Below, piece after piece: positions 1 through 7,210 of a stretch of DNA of 21,687 nucleotides. Origin of the DNA: Phoenicibacter congonensis. GTDB taxonomy: Bacteria > Actinomycetota > Coriobacteriia > Coriobacteriales > Eggerthellaceae. The stretch's first letter is position 1. Each line of letters opens with the position of its first letter. The position numbers and the translations under genes are program-made. The DNA is taken from positions 1-21,687 of the forward strand of contig JAUMVS010000009.1 of assembly GCA_030530045.1 (NCBI GenBank). Reading direction: 5' to 3'. The notes under the pieces are model-generated. The model worked only from the letters and a program-made list of their open reading frames with translations, was not told the origin of the DNA and did no database searches.

Positions 1-476
1 AGCACGGCTCCACCGGCATCACCGTTGCAAAGCAAATTCTTGCGGCAAAACCCGACATCAAAGATGTCATCATGACTGGCTTGCCCGAGATTTCGTTCAT
101 CGAAGAGGCTGAGGCTGCGGGAGCTCATAGTTTCGTTTACAAAAACGTAGGAACCGAGGAACTTCTCGGTGTCCTTCGTTCAACGATGAAAGGCTATGTC
201 ACTTTTCCAAATGAGCCAAGCGGCGTTGCGTCCTATGCAGAAATGCTCACTCCGACAGAAATCGACATTTTGCGTCTTGTTTGCGAAGCAAAAACTAGGA
301 AAGAAGTCGCGGCCGAGCTTTATATGAGTGAAAGTTCCGTGAAGCGCTACATCTCTGAAATTCTTGCAAAGACAGGATATGACAGCATCTTGCGCCTCGC
401 GGTTCACGCAGTTTCGCAAGGCCTCATTGTTCCGCGAAACTCTGAGTCGAACGCTGATGTTCGCGATCCTCGCTAA
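1..476 (+). CDS. Response regulator, NarL/LuxR family (5' truncated)
   Basis: Open from the left edge (first full codon at base 3) to TAA at 474-476, so only the last 157 codons are seen. The N-terminal part is the end of a receiver domain: a beta strand VIMTG, then the conserved lysine region FVYKN and the last helix. The phospho-acceptor Asp lies outside the window. The C-terminal part is a LuxR-type helix-turn-helix: LTPTEIDILRLV, then the recognition region SESSVKRYISEILAKTG. The family acts as DNA-binding transcription factors activated by a partner histidine kinase. No partner kinase is visible next to it, and the kinase at 18.3 kb is too far to assume pairing. Three lipoprotein genes follow 379 nt downstream on the same strand. 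Whether it controls them is unknown. Confidence 0.88.
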   Translation, partial: HGSTGITVAKQILAAKPDIKDVIMTGLPEISFIEEAEAAGAHSFVYKNVGTEELLGVLRSTMKGYVTFPNEPSGVASYAEMLTPTEIDILRLVCEAKTRKEVAAELYMSESSVKRYISEILAKTGYDSILRLAVHAVSQGLIVPRNSESNADVRDPR

Positions 477-855
477 ATCTCGAACCGCCATAATCTGACA
501 GATTTGTTCTCGTGAACTCGTTGATGTTTGCTGATTTAGGCTGGTTAATTCTCAGCTAGTTTCTTGATTTCTTTGAGATGGTGTTGCGGTCTTTTTGTCT
601 TTTAGTCGGCCGTCATATTCGTGCGTGTTGCGGTTGGTGGTCGCTTTGGTTCGTGACCCTCGCTAGCACAACGCATTTAACGTTTTACGCGGGAACCGAA
701 AATCGAAAATAGCCATTCGGCTCTTTATCGAGAGAAAAACCTGCCCGCAGGTAACTTCTAAAAAACGCCCGTTCTGGATACTATTTCGTCATGGATTTAG
801 TTTTGCTGCTCAAGTTCAAACCGAGCAGCCGAGAGATGGGAAGGAAGTGATATCG
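477..855. other. Gene-free stretch upstream of the lipoprotein genes
   Basis: No supportable coding region is seen in these 379 bases. Three small items are visible. A perfect 6-bp inverted repeat with a 2-nt spacer (ACCTGC CC GCAGGT, 739-752) could be an operator. A -10-like TACTAT lies at 779-784 but has no clear -35. A 7-bp inverted repeat (GCTGCTC 805-811, GAGCAGC 823-829) would form a leader hairpin about 25 nt before the start codon. A 10-nt direct repeat, GTGTTGCGGT, also occurs twice. None of these is strong enough to call as a regulatory element. Confidence 0.4.
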
Positions 856-1266
856 ATGAAGGCAAAGACTGGAATCCTGGCAACTTTAGTTTGTGCGTTT
901 GCTTTTGTGTTCGCGATCGCGCTCGTTGGTTGCTCCGGCGGAGGCGGCGGCTCCGAAGATTACGACAAGAATTTTGTCGGCACTTGGGAATTGAGTGGCT
1001 TGGAGGAGGACGGCACATCCTACGCTGAAAGCGACATCAACATGTTGAAAGCGATTGGCATGAGCGTCAGCCTCACAATGAATGAGGACAAGACATGCTC
1101 TCTTGATTACTTCGGCGAGAAGGTCGAAGGCACATGGGAGGCAAAGAGCGCTAACACTGTCACGTGGAAAGCGATGGGTGACACGATGGACATGAAGCTC
1201 GACAATGGTGTGTTGACGGTCGAAGTTGAAGGCGCAAAGATGATGTTTAAGAAAGCAGAATCGTAG
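856..1266 (+). CDS. Small lipoprotein with lipocalin-like domain
   Basis: A 136-aa predicted lipoprotein of unknown function. The N-terminus has Lys residues, a hydrophobic stretch and a lipobox LVGC with the acylated Cys at residue 26, followed by a Gly-rich linker. The mature part alternates short beta-like segments: FVGTWELSG near residue 38, then GTWEAKS and a repeated V-x-V pattern. This resembles the small lipocalin-like extracytoplasmic domains common in gut bacteria. An in-frame GTG at 847 is possible, but the AAGGAAG at 841-847 overlaps it and sits 8 nt before ATG 856, so ATG 856 is preferred. The next lipoprotein gene starts 8 nt after the stop, so the two are probably co-transcribed. 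Confidence 0.8.
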   Translation: MKAKTGILATLVCAFAFVFAIALVGCSGGGGGSEDYDKNFVGTWELSGLEEDGTSYAESDINMLKAIGMSVSLTMNEDKTCSLDYFGEKVEGTWEAKSANTVTWKAMGDTMDMKLDNGVLTVEVEGAKMMFKKAES

Positions 1267-1274
1267 GTGAAGCC

Positions 1275-1826
1275 ATGAAAGCAACGATGAAATTTTGCTC
1301 AGTAGCGCTGGTTTTGGTCGCGATGGCTCTTTGTTTCAGCCTCGTTGGATGCGGAGGAACGACGCAGAAGGTTACCGACTTCACCTGGTACAAGGCTGCG
1401 GTTCCTGAGAATTATGAGAAGGACACGCATTTTGGTGACACTGCTGCAAAGGTTCGCTTCGTTAAGAACGATGAAGGTAAAACAATCGAGATGGGCTGGA
1501 ACGGCGTTTCTGGAAATGATGCTCAAACGATTGCTCAGAACAAGATTGACTGGTATGGCAGCGATTATGCAAAGCAGCTAGATGATGTGAAACTCGGCAA
1601 CTACACTTGGAAGGTCGTTGAGGCGGAAGGCTCCAATAAGGACATGAACACTTTCTACTTCGTTGACCTTGGCGAGAACCTGATTGGCGAGGTTGATGGC
1701 TACGGATTTACGCATGATGACAAGGTCATTCAAGATTATTTGAAATCGGTAACATTCTCTGAGAACCTGAAGGAAGACTACGCCAAGGCTAAAGAAATTA
1801 AGGCCGACACGCTAGAAATTCACTAA
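1275..1826 (+). CDS. Lipoprotein, paralogue of the next gene
   Basis: A 183-aa predicted lipoprotein with a signal peptide ending in the lipobox LVGC, Cys at residue 26. The mature domain begins with DFTWYKAAVPE and ends with a Lys/Glu-rich tail after LKSVTF. The next gene has the same layout, with DFVWFKVEVPD at the start and LDTIEF followed by a charged tail. The two are therefore probably diverged tandem duplicates. The pattern of a short strand-rich domain with aromatic residues suggests an extracytoplasmic ligand-binding or structural role, but no known family is recognised with confidence. GGTGA 5 nt before the ATG serves as ribosome-binding site. The gene belongs to a three-gene lipoprotein cluster. 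Confidence 0.8.
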   Translation: MKATMKFCSVALVLVAMALCFSLVGCGGTTQKVTDFTWYKAAVPENYEKDTHFGDTAAKVRFVKNDEGKTIEMGWNGVSGNDAQTIAQNKIDWYGSDYAKQLDDVKLGNYTWKVVEAEGSNKDMNTFYFVDLGENLIGEVDGYGFTHDDKVIQDYLKSVTFSENLKEDYAKAKEIKADTLEIH

Positions 1827-1837
1827 TTCGTTTTTCG

Positions 1838-1866
1838 GGAGAGGAAGATACCTTGCCTTCCTCTCC
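1838..1866 (+). other. Intercistronic hairpin between lipoprotein genes
   Basis: A perfect 10-bp inverted repeat (GGAGAGGAAG at 1838-1847, CTTCCTCTCC at 1857-1866) with a 9-nt loop sits in the 64-nt gap between the second and third lipoprotein genes. No T tract follows on either strand, so a classic terminator is unlikely. A partial attenuator, an mRNA stability or processing element, or a protein-binding site are all possible. Confidence 0.5.
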
Positions 1867-1890
1867 TTCCAGTTTTGAAAGAAGGCGATC

Positions 1891-2457
1891 ATGAAAAAGA
1901 TAATTGCAATTTTTAGTAGCCTTGCAATGGCTCTTGTTGTGTCGCTGGTGATGGTTGGCTGCTCGTCTGGCGAAGGCGGCGGCGGAGGAACTGCGGCTGT
2001 CGCAGACAAAAAGTCTGACTTTGTTTGGTTCAAAGTCGAGGTCCCAGATGGTGTTTCTGTAAGCAACACTGCTGGTGACACCTGCGATAAAGCAGGCTTT
2101 AAGTTTGAAGACGGTAAGCGAATTATTATCTTCTACGAAGACGGCGAGACTGCGCAACAGTTCTTCGATAAGAAAGGCCATGACACGGCAGCTGCATTCG
2201 AGTGGACAGTTGTTGACCCAGAGACTCACGGCGACAAGAAATGGCTGGTAGCAACCTACAATCACTCGGGTGGCAATGCGAAATATTACTGCACCGATGT
2301 TAACGGTGGCATTGTTTACATCGATGTCATGAGCATCGAGGGACACGAAGAGCTTGTGAACAAGATGCTCGACACAATCGAGTTCCCTGATGACGTCAAA
2401 CAAGCAGTCAAAGACGCCAAACAAAAGAATCTAACCGACGTCGAAATCAAGAAGTAA
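1891..2457 (+). CDS. Lipoprotein, third of a cluster
   Basis: A 188-aa predicted lipoprotein. The signal sequence begins with MKK and ends with lipobox MVGC, Cys at residue 24, followed by a Ser/Gly-rich linker of about 10 residues. The mature domain parallels the preceding gene: DFVWFKVEVPD, a central part with FEDGKRIIIFYED, an aromatic Y-Y-C motif, then LDTIEF and a Lys-rich tail. It is likely anchored on the outer face of the cytoplasmic membrane. AGAAGG 5-6 nt before the ATG fits a ribosome-binding site. A strong terminator begins 25 nt after the stop, which makes this the last gene of the unit. Function is unknown. Confidence 0.8.
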   Translation: MKKIIAIFSSLAMALVVSLVMVGCSSGEGGGGGTAAVADKKSDFVWFKVEVPDGVSVSNTAGDTCDKAGFKFEDGKRIIIFYEDGETAQQFFDKKGHDTAAAFEWTVVDPETHGDKKWLVATYNHSGGNAKYYCTDVNGGIVYIDVMSIEGHEELVNKMLDTIEFPDDVKQAVKDAKQKNLTDVEIKK

Positions 2458-2482
2458 ACAAACCCTCCACAGAAATTACTTT

Positions 2483-2512
2483 AAGGCTGGGCCCCGCGGC
2501 TCAGCCTTTTTT
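2483..2512 (+). terminator. Rho-independent terminator of lipoprotein cluster
   Basis: An 11-bp stem (2483-2493 with 2498-2508, one G-T pair) closes a CCGC tetraloop and runs into six T residues at 2507-2512. It lies directly behind the last lipoprotein gene. Confidence 0.92.
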
Positions 2513-2513
2513 G

Positions 2514-2642
2514 CGCTTCAATGTAATGGAGCTGTGGGTCGAGATAATCGAGCGAATAAAATCCTAGCGTTGGGCACTCGCTCCAATGTGGCGAGGTTCT
2601 GACGTGCGATCAATGAGCGAACAAAATTCTAGCGGAGGGCAC
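2514..2642 (+). repeat. Two half-length copies of the tRNA-Gly-adjacent repeat
   Basis: Two direct copies, 2514-2577 and 2579-2642, have a 65-bp period. Each begins CGCTYCAATGT, continues through GAGCGAAYAAAATYCTAGCG and ends GGGCAC. They match only the left half of the palindromic units that follow at 2644 and 2765, so they look like truncated copies. The second copy is more diverged in its middle. No coding region is credible here. Confidence 0.8.
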
Positions 2643-2643
2643 T

Positions 2644-2762
2644 CGCTCCAATGTAATGGAGCTATGGGTCGTGATAATCGAGCGAATAAAATTCTAGCGT
2701 ACTTATGTTACGCGAATTTTGAAGAAACAAACGAGGAGTTACTGGTGGTTAGCGCAGGAGCG
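2644..2762 (+). repeat. Palindromic repeat unit C
   Basis: This 119-bp unit begins CGCTCC and ends with its inverse GGAGCG. Its core is a hairpin: AAAATTC (2688-2694), a two-base bulge TA, GCGTA (2697-2701), loop CTTATGT, TACGC (2709-2713), GAATTTT (2714-2720). The outer arms are more diverged than in unit D. The left half matches the half-copies upstream. No open frame in it resembles a protein. Confidence 0.82.
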
Positions 2763-2764
2763 AA

Positions 2765-2886
2765 CGCTTCAATGTGGCGGAGCTGTGGGCCGAGATAATC
2801 GAGCGAATAAAATCCTAGCGTACTTATGTTACGCGGATTTTATGAGACGAAGATTAGCGCGAGCCACAGCCCATTACATTGGAGCG
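2765..2886 (+). repeat. Palindromic repeat unit D, abutting tRNA-Gly
   Basis: A 122-bp near-complete imperfect palindrome. The outer arms (2765-2800 and 2852-2886) pair over most of their length. The core pairs ATAAAATCC (2807-2815) with GGATTTTAT (2835-2843) and GCGTA (2818-2822) with TACGC (2830-2834), around the loop CTTATGT. Compared with unit C, a T-A pair is replaced by C-G in the core stem, which is a compensatory change. Its right end overlaps the last 7 bases of tRNA-Gly. On the minus strand the core hairpin could also help end the tRNA transcript. Confidence 0.85.
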
Positions 2887-2953
2887 GGCGACGGGAATCG
2901 AACCCGCGACGCAAGCTTGGGAAGCTCGAGTTTTGCCATTAAACTACGCCCGC
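2880..2953 (-). tRNA. tRNA-Gly (anticodon CCC)
   Basis: A full cloverleaf is readable on the minus strand. The 7-bp acceptor stem is GCGGGCG/CGCCCGC (2953-2947 with 2890-2884). The D stem is GTTT/AAAC with a GG-containing loop. The anticodon stem CGAGC/GCTTG encloses the loop TTCCCAA, giving anticodon CCC. The T stem GCGGG/CCCGT encloses TTCGATT. The discriminator is T and the CCA end is encoded at 2882-2880. It decodes GGG. The last bases CGCTCCA are shared with the start of the neighbouring repeat family. Confidence 0.95.
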
Positions 2954-2976
2954 AAGATAAGCAAAGAATGCTCAAT

Positions 2977-2982
2977 ATTATA
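2977..2982 (-). promoter_or_regulatory. -10 box of tRNA-Gly
   Basis: A perfect TATAAT on the minus strand, preceded by TG, lies 24 nt before the tRNA 5' end. The -35 position falls inside the neighbouring hairpin at 2987-3015 and has no good consensus match. Confidence 0.55.
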
Positions 2983-2986
2983 CAGG

Positions 2987-3020
2987 TAGCGGAGCGCTTC
3001 GATTGCGCTCCGCTATTTTT
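2987..3020 (+). terminator. Strong hairpin with T tract at the 3' end of galE
   Basis: An 11-bp perfect stem (TAGCGGAGCGC 2987-2997, GCGCTCCGCTA 3005-3015) with a 7-nt loop is followed by five T residues on the plus strand. On the minus strand, where galE is transcribed, the stem is followed by CCTGTATAAT and has no T tract. It therefore looks like a plus-direction terminator. It may still mark the 3' end of galE mRNA. Confidence 0.7.
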
Positions 3021-3040
3021 GATTACTTTGAAGTTTTAAT

Positions 3041-4132
3041 TTATGCGCCGTAACCGTCAGGGTTTTTCGACTGCCAATTCCAGGAATCGACGCACATGTC
3101 ATGCAGGTTTTTCTCTGCAACCCAACCGAACTCGCGCTTTGCTTTGTCGGCGTTTGCATAATTTTCTGCAATGTCGCCAGCACGACGAGGTTTGATTTCA
3201 AACTTAATCTCGTGACCGCAAGCATCTTCAAAAGCGTGAATTACTTCAAGAACGCTCGAGCCGTTGCCAGTGCCAAGGTTGAACACCTCGCAGCCATGGC
3301 GGTCGGCGCCTGCGTTTGTTCCGCATTTGCCGCCCATCCATGCGAGCGCGCCAACGTGACCTTTTGCCAGGTCAACAACGTGAATGTAGTCACGCACGCC
3401 AGTGCCGTCAGGAGTTGGGTAGTCGTTTCCGAAAACGCCAACGCTCTCAAGCTTGCCAACTGCAACCTTTGCGACATAGGGCAGCAGGTTGTTTGGAATG
3501 CCTTTTGGATCCTCACCAATGAGCCCGCTTTCGTGAGCGCCAATTGGGTTGAAGTAGCGAAGCAAAACGATGTTCCACTCGTCGTCGCTTTTCGCAGTGT
3601 CCATGAGAATTTGCTCGTTCATGGTTTTTGTCCAGCCATATGGATTCGTCGCGTCATGCTTTGGCGAAGTCTCAAACAGCGGAACACTGTCAGGCTCACC
3701 ATAAACAGTCGCGCTTGAGCTAAACACGAAGTTTTTGACGCCGTGCTTCTTTGCAGTGAGCAGAACATTGAGCGCGCCACCCAGGTTGTTCTGGTAATAC
3801 TCAAGCGGCTTTTCGCAAGACTCCCCAACAGCCTTGAAAGCTGCAAAGTGAATAATCGCGTCGATGTCGTTTTCCGTAAAAATCTTGTCCATCGCAGCAG
3901 CGTCGAGCACCGACTCTTTGAAGAATTTGCAGCGAGGAGAATCCTCAGCAATGCCAGCAATTTGGCGAATGCGCGAAACTGCAACTTCGTTTGCGTTTGA
4001 CAGGTCATCAACAATCACGACGTTGAAGCCCTGATTCAAAAGCTCAACACATGTGTGCGAACCAATAAAGCCTGCGCCTCCCGTTACAAGAATTGTCAAT
4101 TCTGAATTTTCTTTGTTCAAACTTTTGTTCAT
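3041..4132 (-). CDS. galE: UDP-glucose 4-epimerase
   Basis: The product interconverts UDP-glucose and UDP-galactose with bound NAD, supplying galactose for cell-surface sugars. At 363 aa it is slightly longer than the usual 330-340. A Rossmann motif VTGGAGFIGSH lies at about 16-26. The Ser of SSSATVYG (138-140) and the Y165-x3-K169 pair (YGWTK) are the classic short-chain dehydrogenase catalytic residues. A small insertion with two Cys and His (about 270-285) precedes FNLGTG. ATG 4132 gives about 11 residues before the usual GalE start. GAGG lies only 2 nt before this ATG, which is tight, so an internal TTG start just before the Rossmann strand cannot be excluded. It is last in the minus-strand cluster, 69 nt after the hydrolase gene. 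Confidence 0.93.
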   Translation of the reverse strand: MNKSLNKENSELTILVTGGAGFIGSHTCVELLNQGFNVVIVDDLSNANEVAVSRIRQIAGIAEDSPRCKFFKESVLDAAAMDKIFTENDIDAIIHFAAFKAVGESCEKPLEYYQNNLGGALNVLLTAKKHGVKNFVFSSSATVYGEPDSVPLFETSPKHDATNPYGWTKTMNEQILMDTAKSDDEWNIVLLRYFNPIGAHESGLIGEDPKGIPNNLLPYVAKVAVGKLESVGVFGNDYPTPDGTGVRDYIHVVDLAKGHVGALAWMGGKCGTNAGADRHGCEVFNLGTGNGSSVLEVIHAFEDACGHEIKFEIKPRRAGDIAENYANADKAKREFGWVAEKNLHDMCVDSWNWQSKNPDGYGA

Positions 4133-4201
4133 AGCCTCACTCGCTTGATAGTCTATTTTTTTCGTAATTATCCATTGCGGAATTTGCTTTTGGTAATTCG
4201 A

Positions 4202-4894
4202 TTAAAGCTCTGGCTTTGGCTCGTCGCCGAATCTCCAGAAAGTTGCTCTGCGCTCTTGCTTGATGTTTGTGATTGAACGATGCCCTGGAAGAACAACTGT
4301 TTCGTCAGGAAGAGCAGCAAGCTTCTTGATTGAAGCCTTCATGTCGTCGTCGCTTCCGCCTTCGAAGTCGGTTCTGCCAACGCCGCCGTTAAACAGGGTG
4401 TCGCCAGCGATGAGAACAGGCAGTCCATCAGGATGATTTCCATGTTGAGGAATGTCGAACAGACACATTGAACCCTTTGAGTGGCCAGGTGTGTGAATGA
4501 CTTTCCACTTCATTCCGCCAAGCTCAATGACGTCGCCGTGTGTGACTGTGCGGTCGATTTTTACGCATTTTGATTTGCGGGAAGTGCCAGTTGCGTTGCC
4601 GTGCTCGCACCATTCTCTGTCGTCTTCGTAGCAAATTGTCTCGGCGCCAGTGAGTTCTTTGAGATCGGATGCGCCGCCAATGTGATCCCAGTGACCGTGA
4701 GTAATGATGATTGCATCGAGTTTTCGGCCATGCAGTGCGTCCATGATTTTTTCCGCATCGCAAGAAGGGTCAACGACAAAAGTTGCCTGCCCGTCGCTCA
4801 CGATGTAGACGTTGTTCATGAGAATGCCAAGAACCAGGCATTCCACGTCAACCATCAGGCCGTCAACTACATTTACTTTGCCCAAATCAAACAT
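4202..4894 (-). CDS. Metallo-beta-lactamase-fold hydrolase, glyoxalase II-like
   Basis: A cytosolic 230-aa metallohydrolase. The full metal-binding set is present: THGHWDH (H66, H68, D70, H71), H138 in HTPGHS, D165 in GDTLF and H205 in PGHRS. This order is typical of glyoxalase II and related thioester hydrolases. The exact substrate is not determinable, and hydroxyacylglutathione is doubtful in an organism that may lack glutathione. AAGGAA lies 8 nt before the ATG. The start is 3 nt after the relA stop, so the two genes are almost certainly translated from one mRNA. An MBL gene next to relA is a familiar arrangement in Gram-positive genomes. Confidence 0.9.
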   Translation of the reverse strand: MFDLGKVNVVDGLMVDVECLVLGILMNNVYIVSDGQATFVVDPSCDAEKIMDALHGRKLDAIIITHGHWDHIGGASDLKELTGAETICYEDDREWCEHGNATGTSRKSKCVKIDRTVTHGDVIELGGMKWKVIHTPGHSKGSMCLFDIPQHGNHPDGLPVLIAGDTLFNGGVGRTDFEGGSDDDMKASIKKLAALPDETVVLPGHRSITNIKQERRATFWRFGDEPKPEL

Positions 4895-4897
4895 TTG

Positions 4898-7189
4898 TTA
4901 TTTCCTTTTCTTCTTTTTAGATGTGTTCGAAGGGAGCGCGCGAGAGACCTCGAATACGCCCTCTACCTTGCTTAAGCTGTCAATTACATAGTCTATCATT
5001 TTGAGTTCTGTAACTTCGAATCCAACGATTAAGTTGTAAAGCCCAGCCTGCAGCGTGCTTGTCGAGAACGACGAAACATTGATGTTGCAATCGCTGAAAA
5101 CTTTCGTGATGTCAAGCAGAAGACCAACGCGGTCCATCGCATCAATCGTGACTTCAACTTTAAAGATTTTGTCGCGGCTGTCTTTCTCCCATTCAACCGG
5201 AATAATTCGTTCCGGCGATTTCAGAAGGTCGGCAGCATTTGGGCAGTCGCGGCGGTGCACAGAAACGCCACGTCCGCGAGTTACAAAACCAATAATGTCG
5301 TCACCCGGAACAGGGTTGCAGCAGTGCGAAAGGCGAACCATGACAGAATCGATGCCTTTCACAACGATGCCCTGCGAGGAGTGAGTTTCGTGTTTCTTCG
5401 GGCGCTTTACGCTCGTGACCATGTTGAGTTTGTCAATCGAAAGGCCGCTAACAGCAGTTGGTGTTTCTTTCTTTTCATCCTCTTTTTGTGCACGCTCGAC
5501 AAGCAGTTGCAGAAGACGTCCAGCGACTGTCTCGGCGTTTTCTTTGCCTTTTGCAATTTGTACAAACATAGCTTCTGGTGTTGGATAACCCATGTCTTCT
5601 GACACGAGGCGAAGCGCTTTTACAGTGCGTGCGTTTGACAGGCCGTAGCCGTTTTTGCGCATTTCAGAAAGCAATTTTTCTCGCCCGTTCATTGTGTCGT
5701 CGTCGCGAGTTGCTTTTGCGAAGTAGGCTCGAATTTTGTTTCTTGCGGAAGGCGTTTTTACAAAAGCCAGCCAGTCTTTTGAAGGGTTTGCAACTTTTGA
5801 AGTCATGACTTCAACTCTGTCACCGGTCGACAGGCTGTGCGAAAGCGGAACAATTTTTCCGTTGACTTTTGCACCGATGCAGCGGTTACCAACTTCGGTG
5901 TGAACGGCATATGCAAAGTCGACTGGCGTCGAGCCTGCACGAAGCGTTTTCACGTCGCCATTTGGTGTGAATACGTAAATGTCGCTCTCTTCCAGGTCAA
6001 TCTTCAAATCTTTCAAGAACTCGCGAGAGTCGTCTGATTCGTCGGACCAGTCAATCATTTCGCGGAGCCATGTTAGCTGCGCGTCAATGTCGTGCGTTGA
6101 AACTTTCGCGCCGCCTTCTTTGTAGAGCCAGTGCGCAGCCACGCCATATTCACTTGCGCGGTGCATCTCTTCGGTGCGAATTTGCACCTCTAGCGGGCGA
6201 GCCGCTGGGCCCATGACAGTGGTGTGCAGCGATTGATACATGTTGTGTTTTGGCATCGCGATGTAGTCTTTGAAGCGACCAGGGATTGGCGACCACAGCG
6301 AGTGAATCGCGCCGAGCGCCGCATAGCAATCCTTGATGTCATCCACAATCAGGCGAACCGCAATGAGGTCATAGATTTCCGAGAAGCCTTTGCCTTTCTT
6401 CATCATCTTTTGATAGATGGAATAGAAGTGCTTCGGGCGACCCATGATTTTTGCGTTGATGTGAACTTTTTCGAGCTCTTCGCGAATCTGAGTTTCGACG
6501 CTGTTGAGATAGGCTTCGCGATCTTCACGAGAGTCGGCAACGAGGCGCTCTACCTGCTTGTATTTCGAAGGCTCGAGCCAATAAAACGCGAGGTCTTCAA
6601 GCTCCCATTTGACCGACTGAATGCCCAGGCGGTGTGCGATTGGAGCATAAATCTCGAGCGTTTCACGTGATTTGAAAAGTCGGCGATCTTCTGGAAGCGA
6701 CTTAATTGTTCGCATGTTGTGAAGACGGTCGGCAAGCTTGATGACGATAACGCGAATGTCTTCGCCCATTGCAACGAGCATTTTTCGAATGGTCGCGGCC
6801 TGCTCGTCGGTGAGGTTTTTGACTTCGATTTTCGTTATCTTGGTCACGCCATCAACGAGATTTGCGACATCTTGACCAAATTTGTCGGCCACTGCCTGCT
6901 TTGATGCGTCGGTGTCCTCAATTGTGTCGTGCAAAATGCCCGCACACACGGTTTCGATGTCCATCCTGAGTTCTGCCAAAATGATTGCAACCGAAATTGG
7001 ATGCGTGATGTAGGGCTCGCCGCTTTTGCGCTTTTGGTCGCCGTGCTTTTCTGATGCATAAGCATAGGCTTCCTCGAGCGTTTCTATGTTTTCAGGCGTC
7101 ATGTAGGCCGAGCACATTTCTTCAAGCTGGGCAAAAAGAACGTCTGGGTCCCATTCCTGTTTTCTGTTTGAAATTGATTCTGTTGCCAT
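4898..7189 (-). CDS. relA: Bifunctional (p)ppGpp synthetase/hydrolase
   Basis: A long RelA/SpoT homologue (Rel) that makes and degrades the stringent-response alarmone (p)ppGpp. With the start at 7189 it is 763 aa. The HD hydrolase domain contains H49, H63 and H87-D88 (GILHDTIEDT). The synthetase domain lies at about 240-355 and carries RFKD (305-308), the RxKD form linked to bifunctional enzymes. A TGS domain spans about 402-463. A Cys-rich block SHCCNPVPGDD and a C-terminal ACT domain follow, and the protein ends in a Lys tail. A GTG at 7198 is in frame, but AGGTGAG overlaps it and is well placed for ATG 7189. recJ ends 21 nt upstream and the hydrolase starts 3 nt downstream. The usual apt and dtd neighbours are missing. 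Confidence 0.96.
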   Translation of the reverse strand: MATESISNRKQEWDPDVLFAQLEEMCSAYMTPENIETLEEAYAYASEKHGDQKRKSGEPYITHPISVAIILAELRMDIETVCAGILHDTIEDTDASKQAVADKFGQDVANLVDGVTKITKIEVKNLTDEQAATIRKMLVAMGEDIRVIVIKLADRLHNMRTIKSLPEDRRLFKSRETLEIYAPIAHRLGIQSVKWELEDLAFYWLEPSKYKQVERLVADSREDREAYLNSVETQIREELEKVHINAKIMGRPKHFYSIYQKMMKKGKGFSEIYDLIAVRLIVDDIKDCYAALGAIHSLWSPIPGRFKDYIAMPKHNMYQSLHTTVMGPAARPLEVQIRTEEMHRASEYGVAAHWLYKEGGAKVSTHDIDAQLTWLREMIDWSDESDDSREFLKDLKIDLEESDIYVFTPNGDVKTLRAGSTPVDFAYAVHTEVGNRCIGAKVNGKIVPLSHSLSTGDRVEVMTSKVANPSKDWLAFVKTPSARNKIRAYFAKATRDDDTMNGREKLLSEMRKNGYGLSNARTVKALRLVSEDMGYPTPEAMFVQIAKGKENAETVAGRLLQLLVERAQKEDEKKETPTAVSGLSIDKLNMVTSVKRPKKHETHSSQGIVVKGIDSVMVRLSHCCNPVPGDDIIGFVTRGRGVSVHRRDCPNAADLLKSPERIIPVEWEKDSRDKIFKVEVTIDAMDRVGLLLDITKVFSDCNINVSSFSTSTLQAGLYNLIVGFEVTELKMIDYVIDSLSKVEGVFEVSRALPSNTSKKKKRK

Positions 7190-7210
7190 ATTACTCACCT
7201 GTTTTCGTTT

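Noticed and set aside
1798..2424. 208-codon minus-strand frame opposite the third lipoprotein
   Set aside because: The plus-strand gene has a signal peptide, lipobox, ribosome-binding site and terminator; the antisense frame has none of these.
2586..2798. Open frame of 70 codons in the repeat region
   Set aside because: It lies wholly in repeat units, and its repeated peptide only reflects the DNA repeats. It has no ribosome-binding site and no family resemblance.
2514..2886. CRISPR array or integron attC array
   Set aside because: Repeats are 65-121 bp apart with no short constant repeat and unique-spacer pattern, no cas or integrase gene is near, and the attC core motifs (RYYYAAC/GTTRRRY) do not fit.
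2719..3039. Open frame of 106 codons on the plus strand
   Set aside because: It crosses the repeat units and the antisense of tRNA-Gly. Its protein contains the familiar spurious peptide made by reading a tRNA gene backwards.
6659..6674. A second parS-like string containing GTTTCACGTGA
   Set aside because: The right half of the palindrome is wrong (ATTTG in place of AAACA), and it lies inside the conserved relA coding sequence, so chance is more likely.
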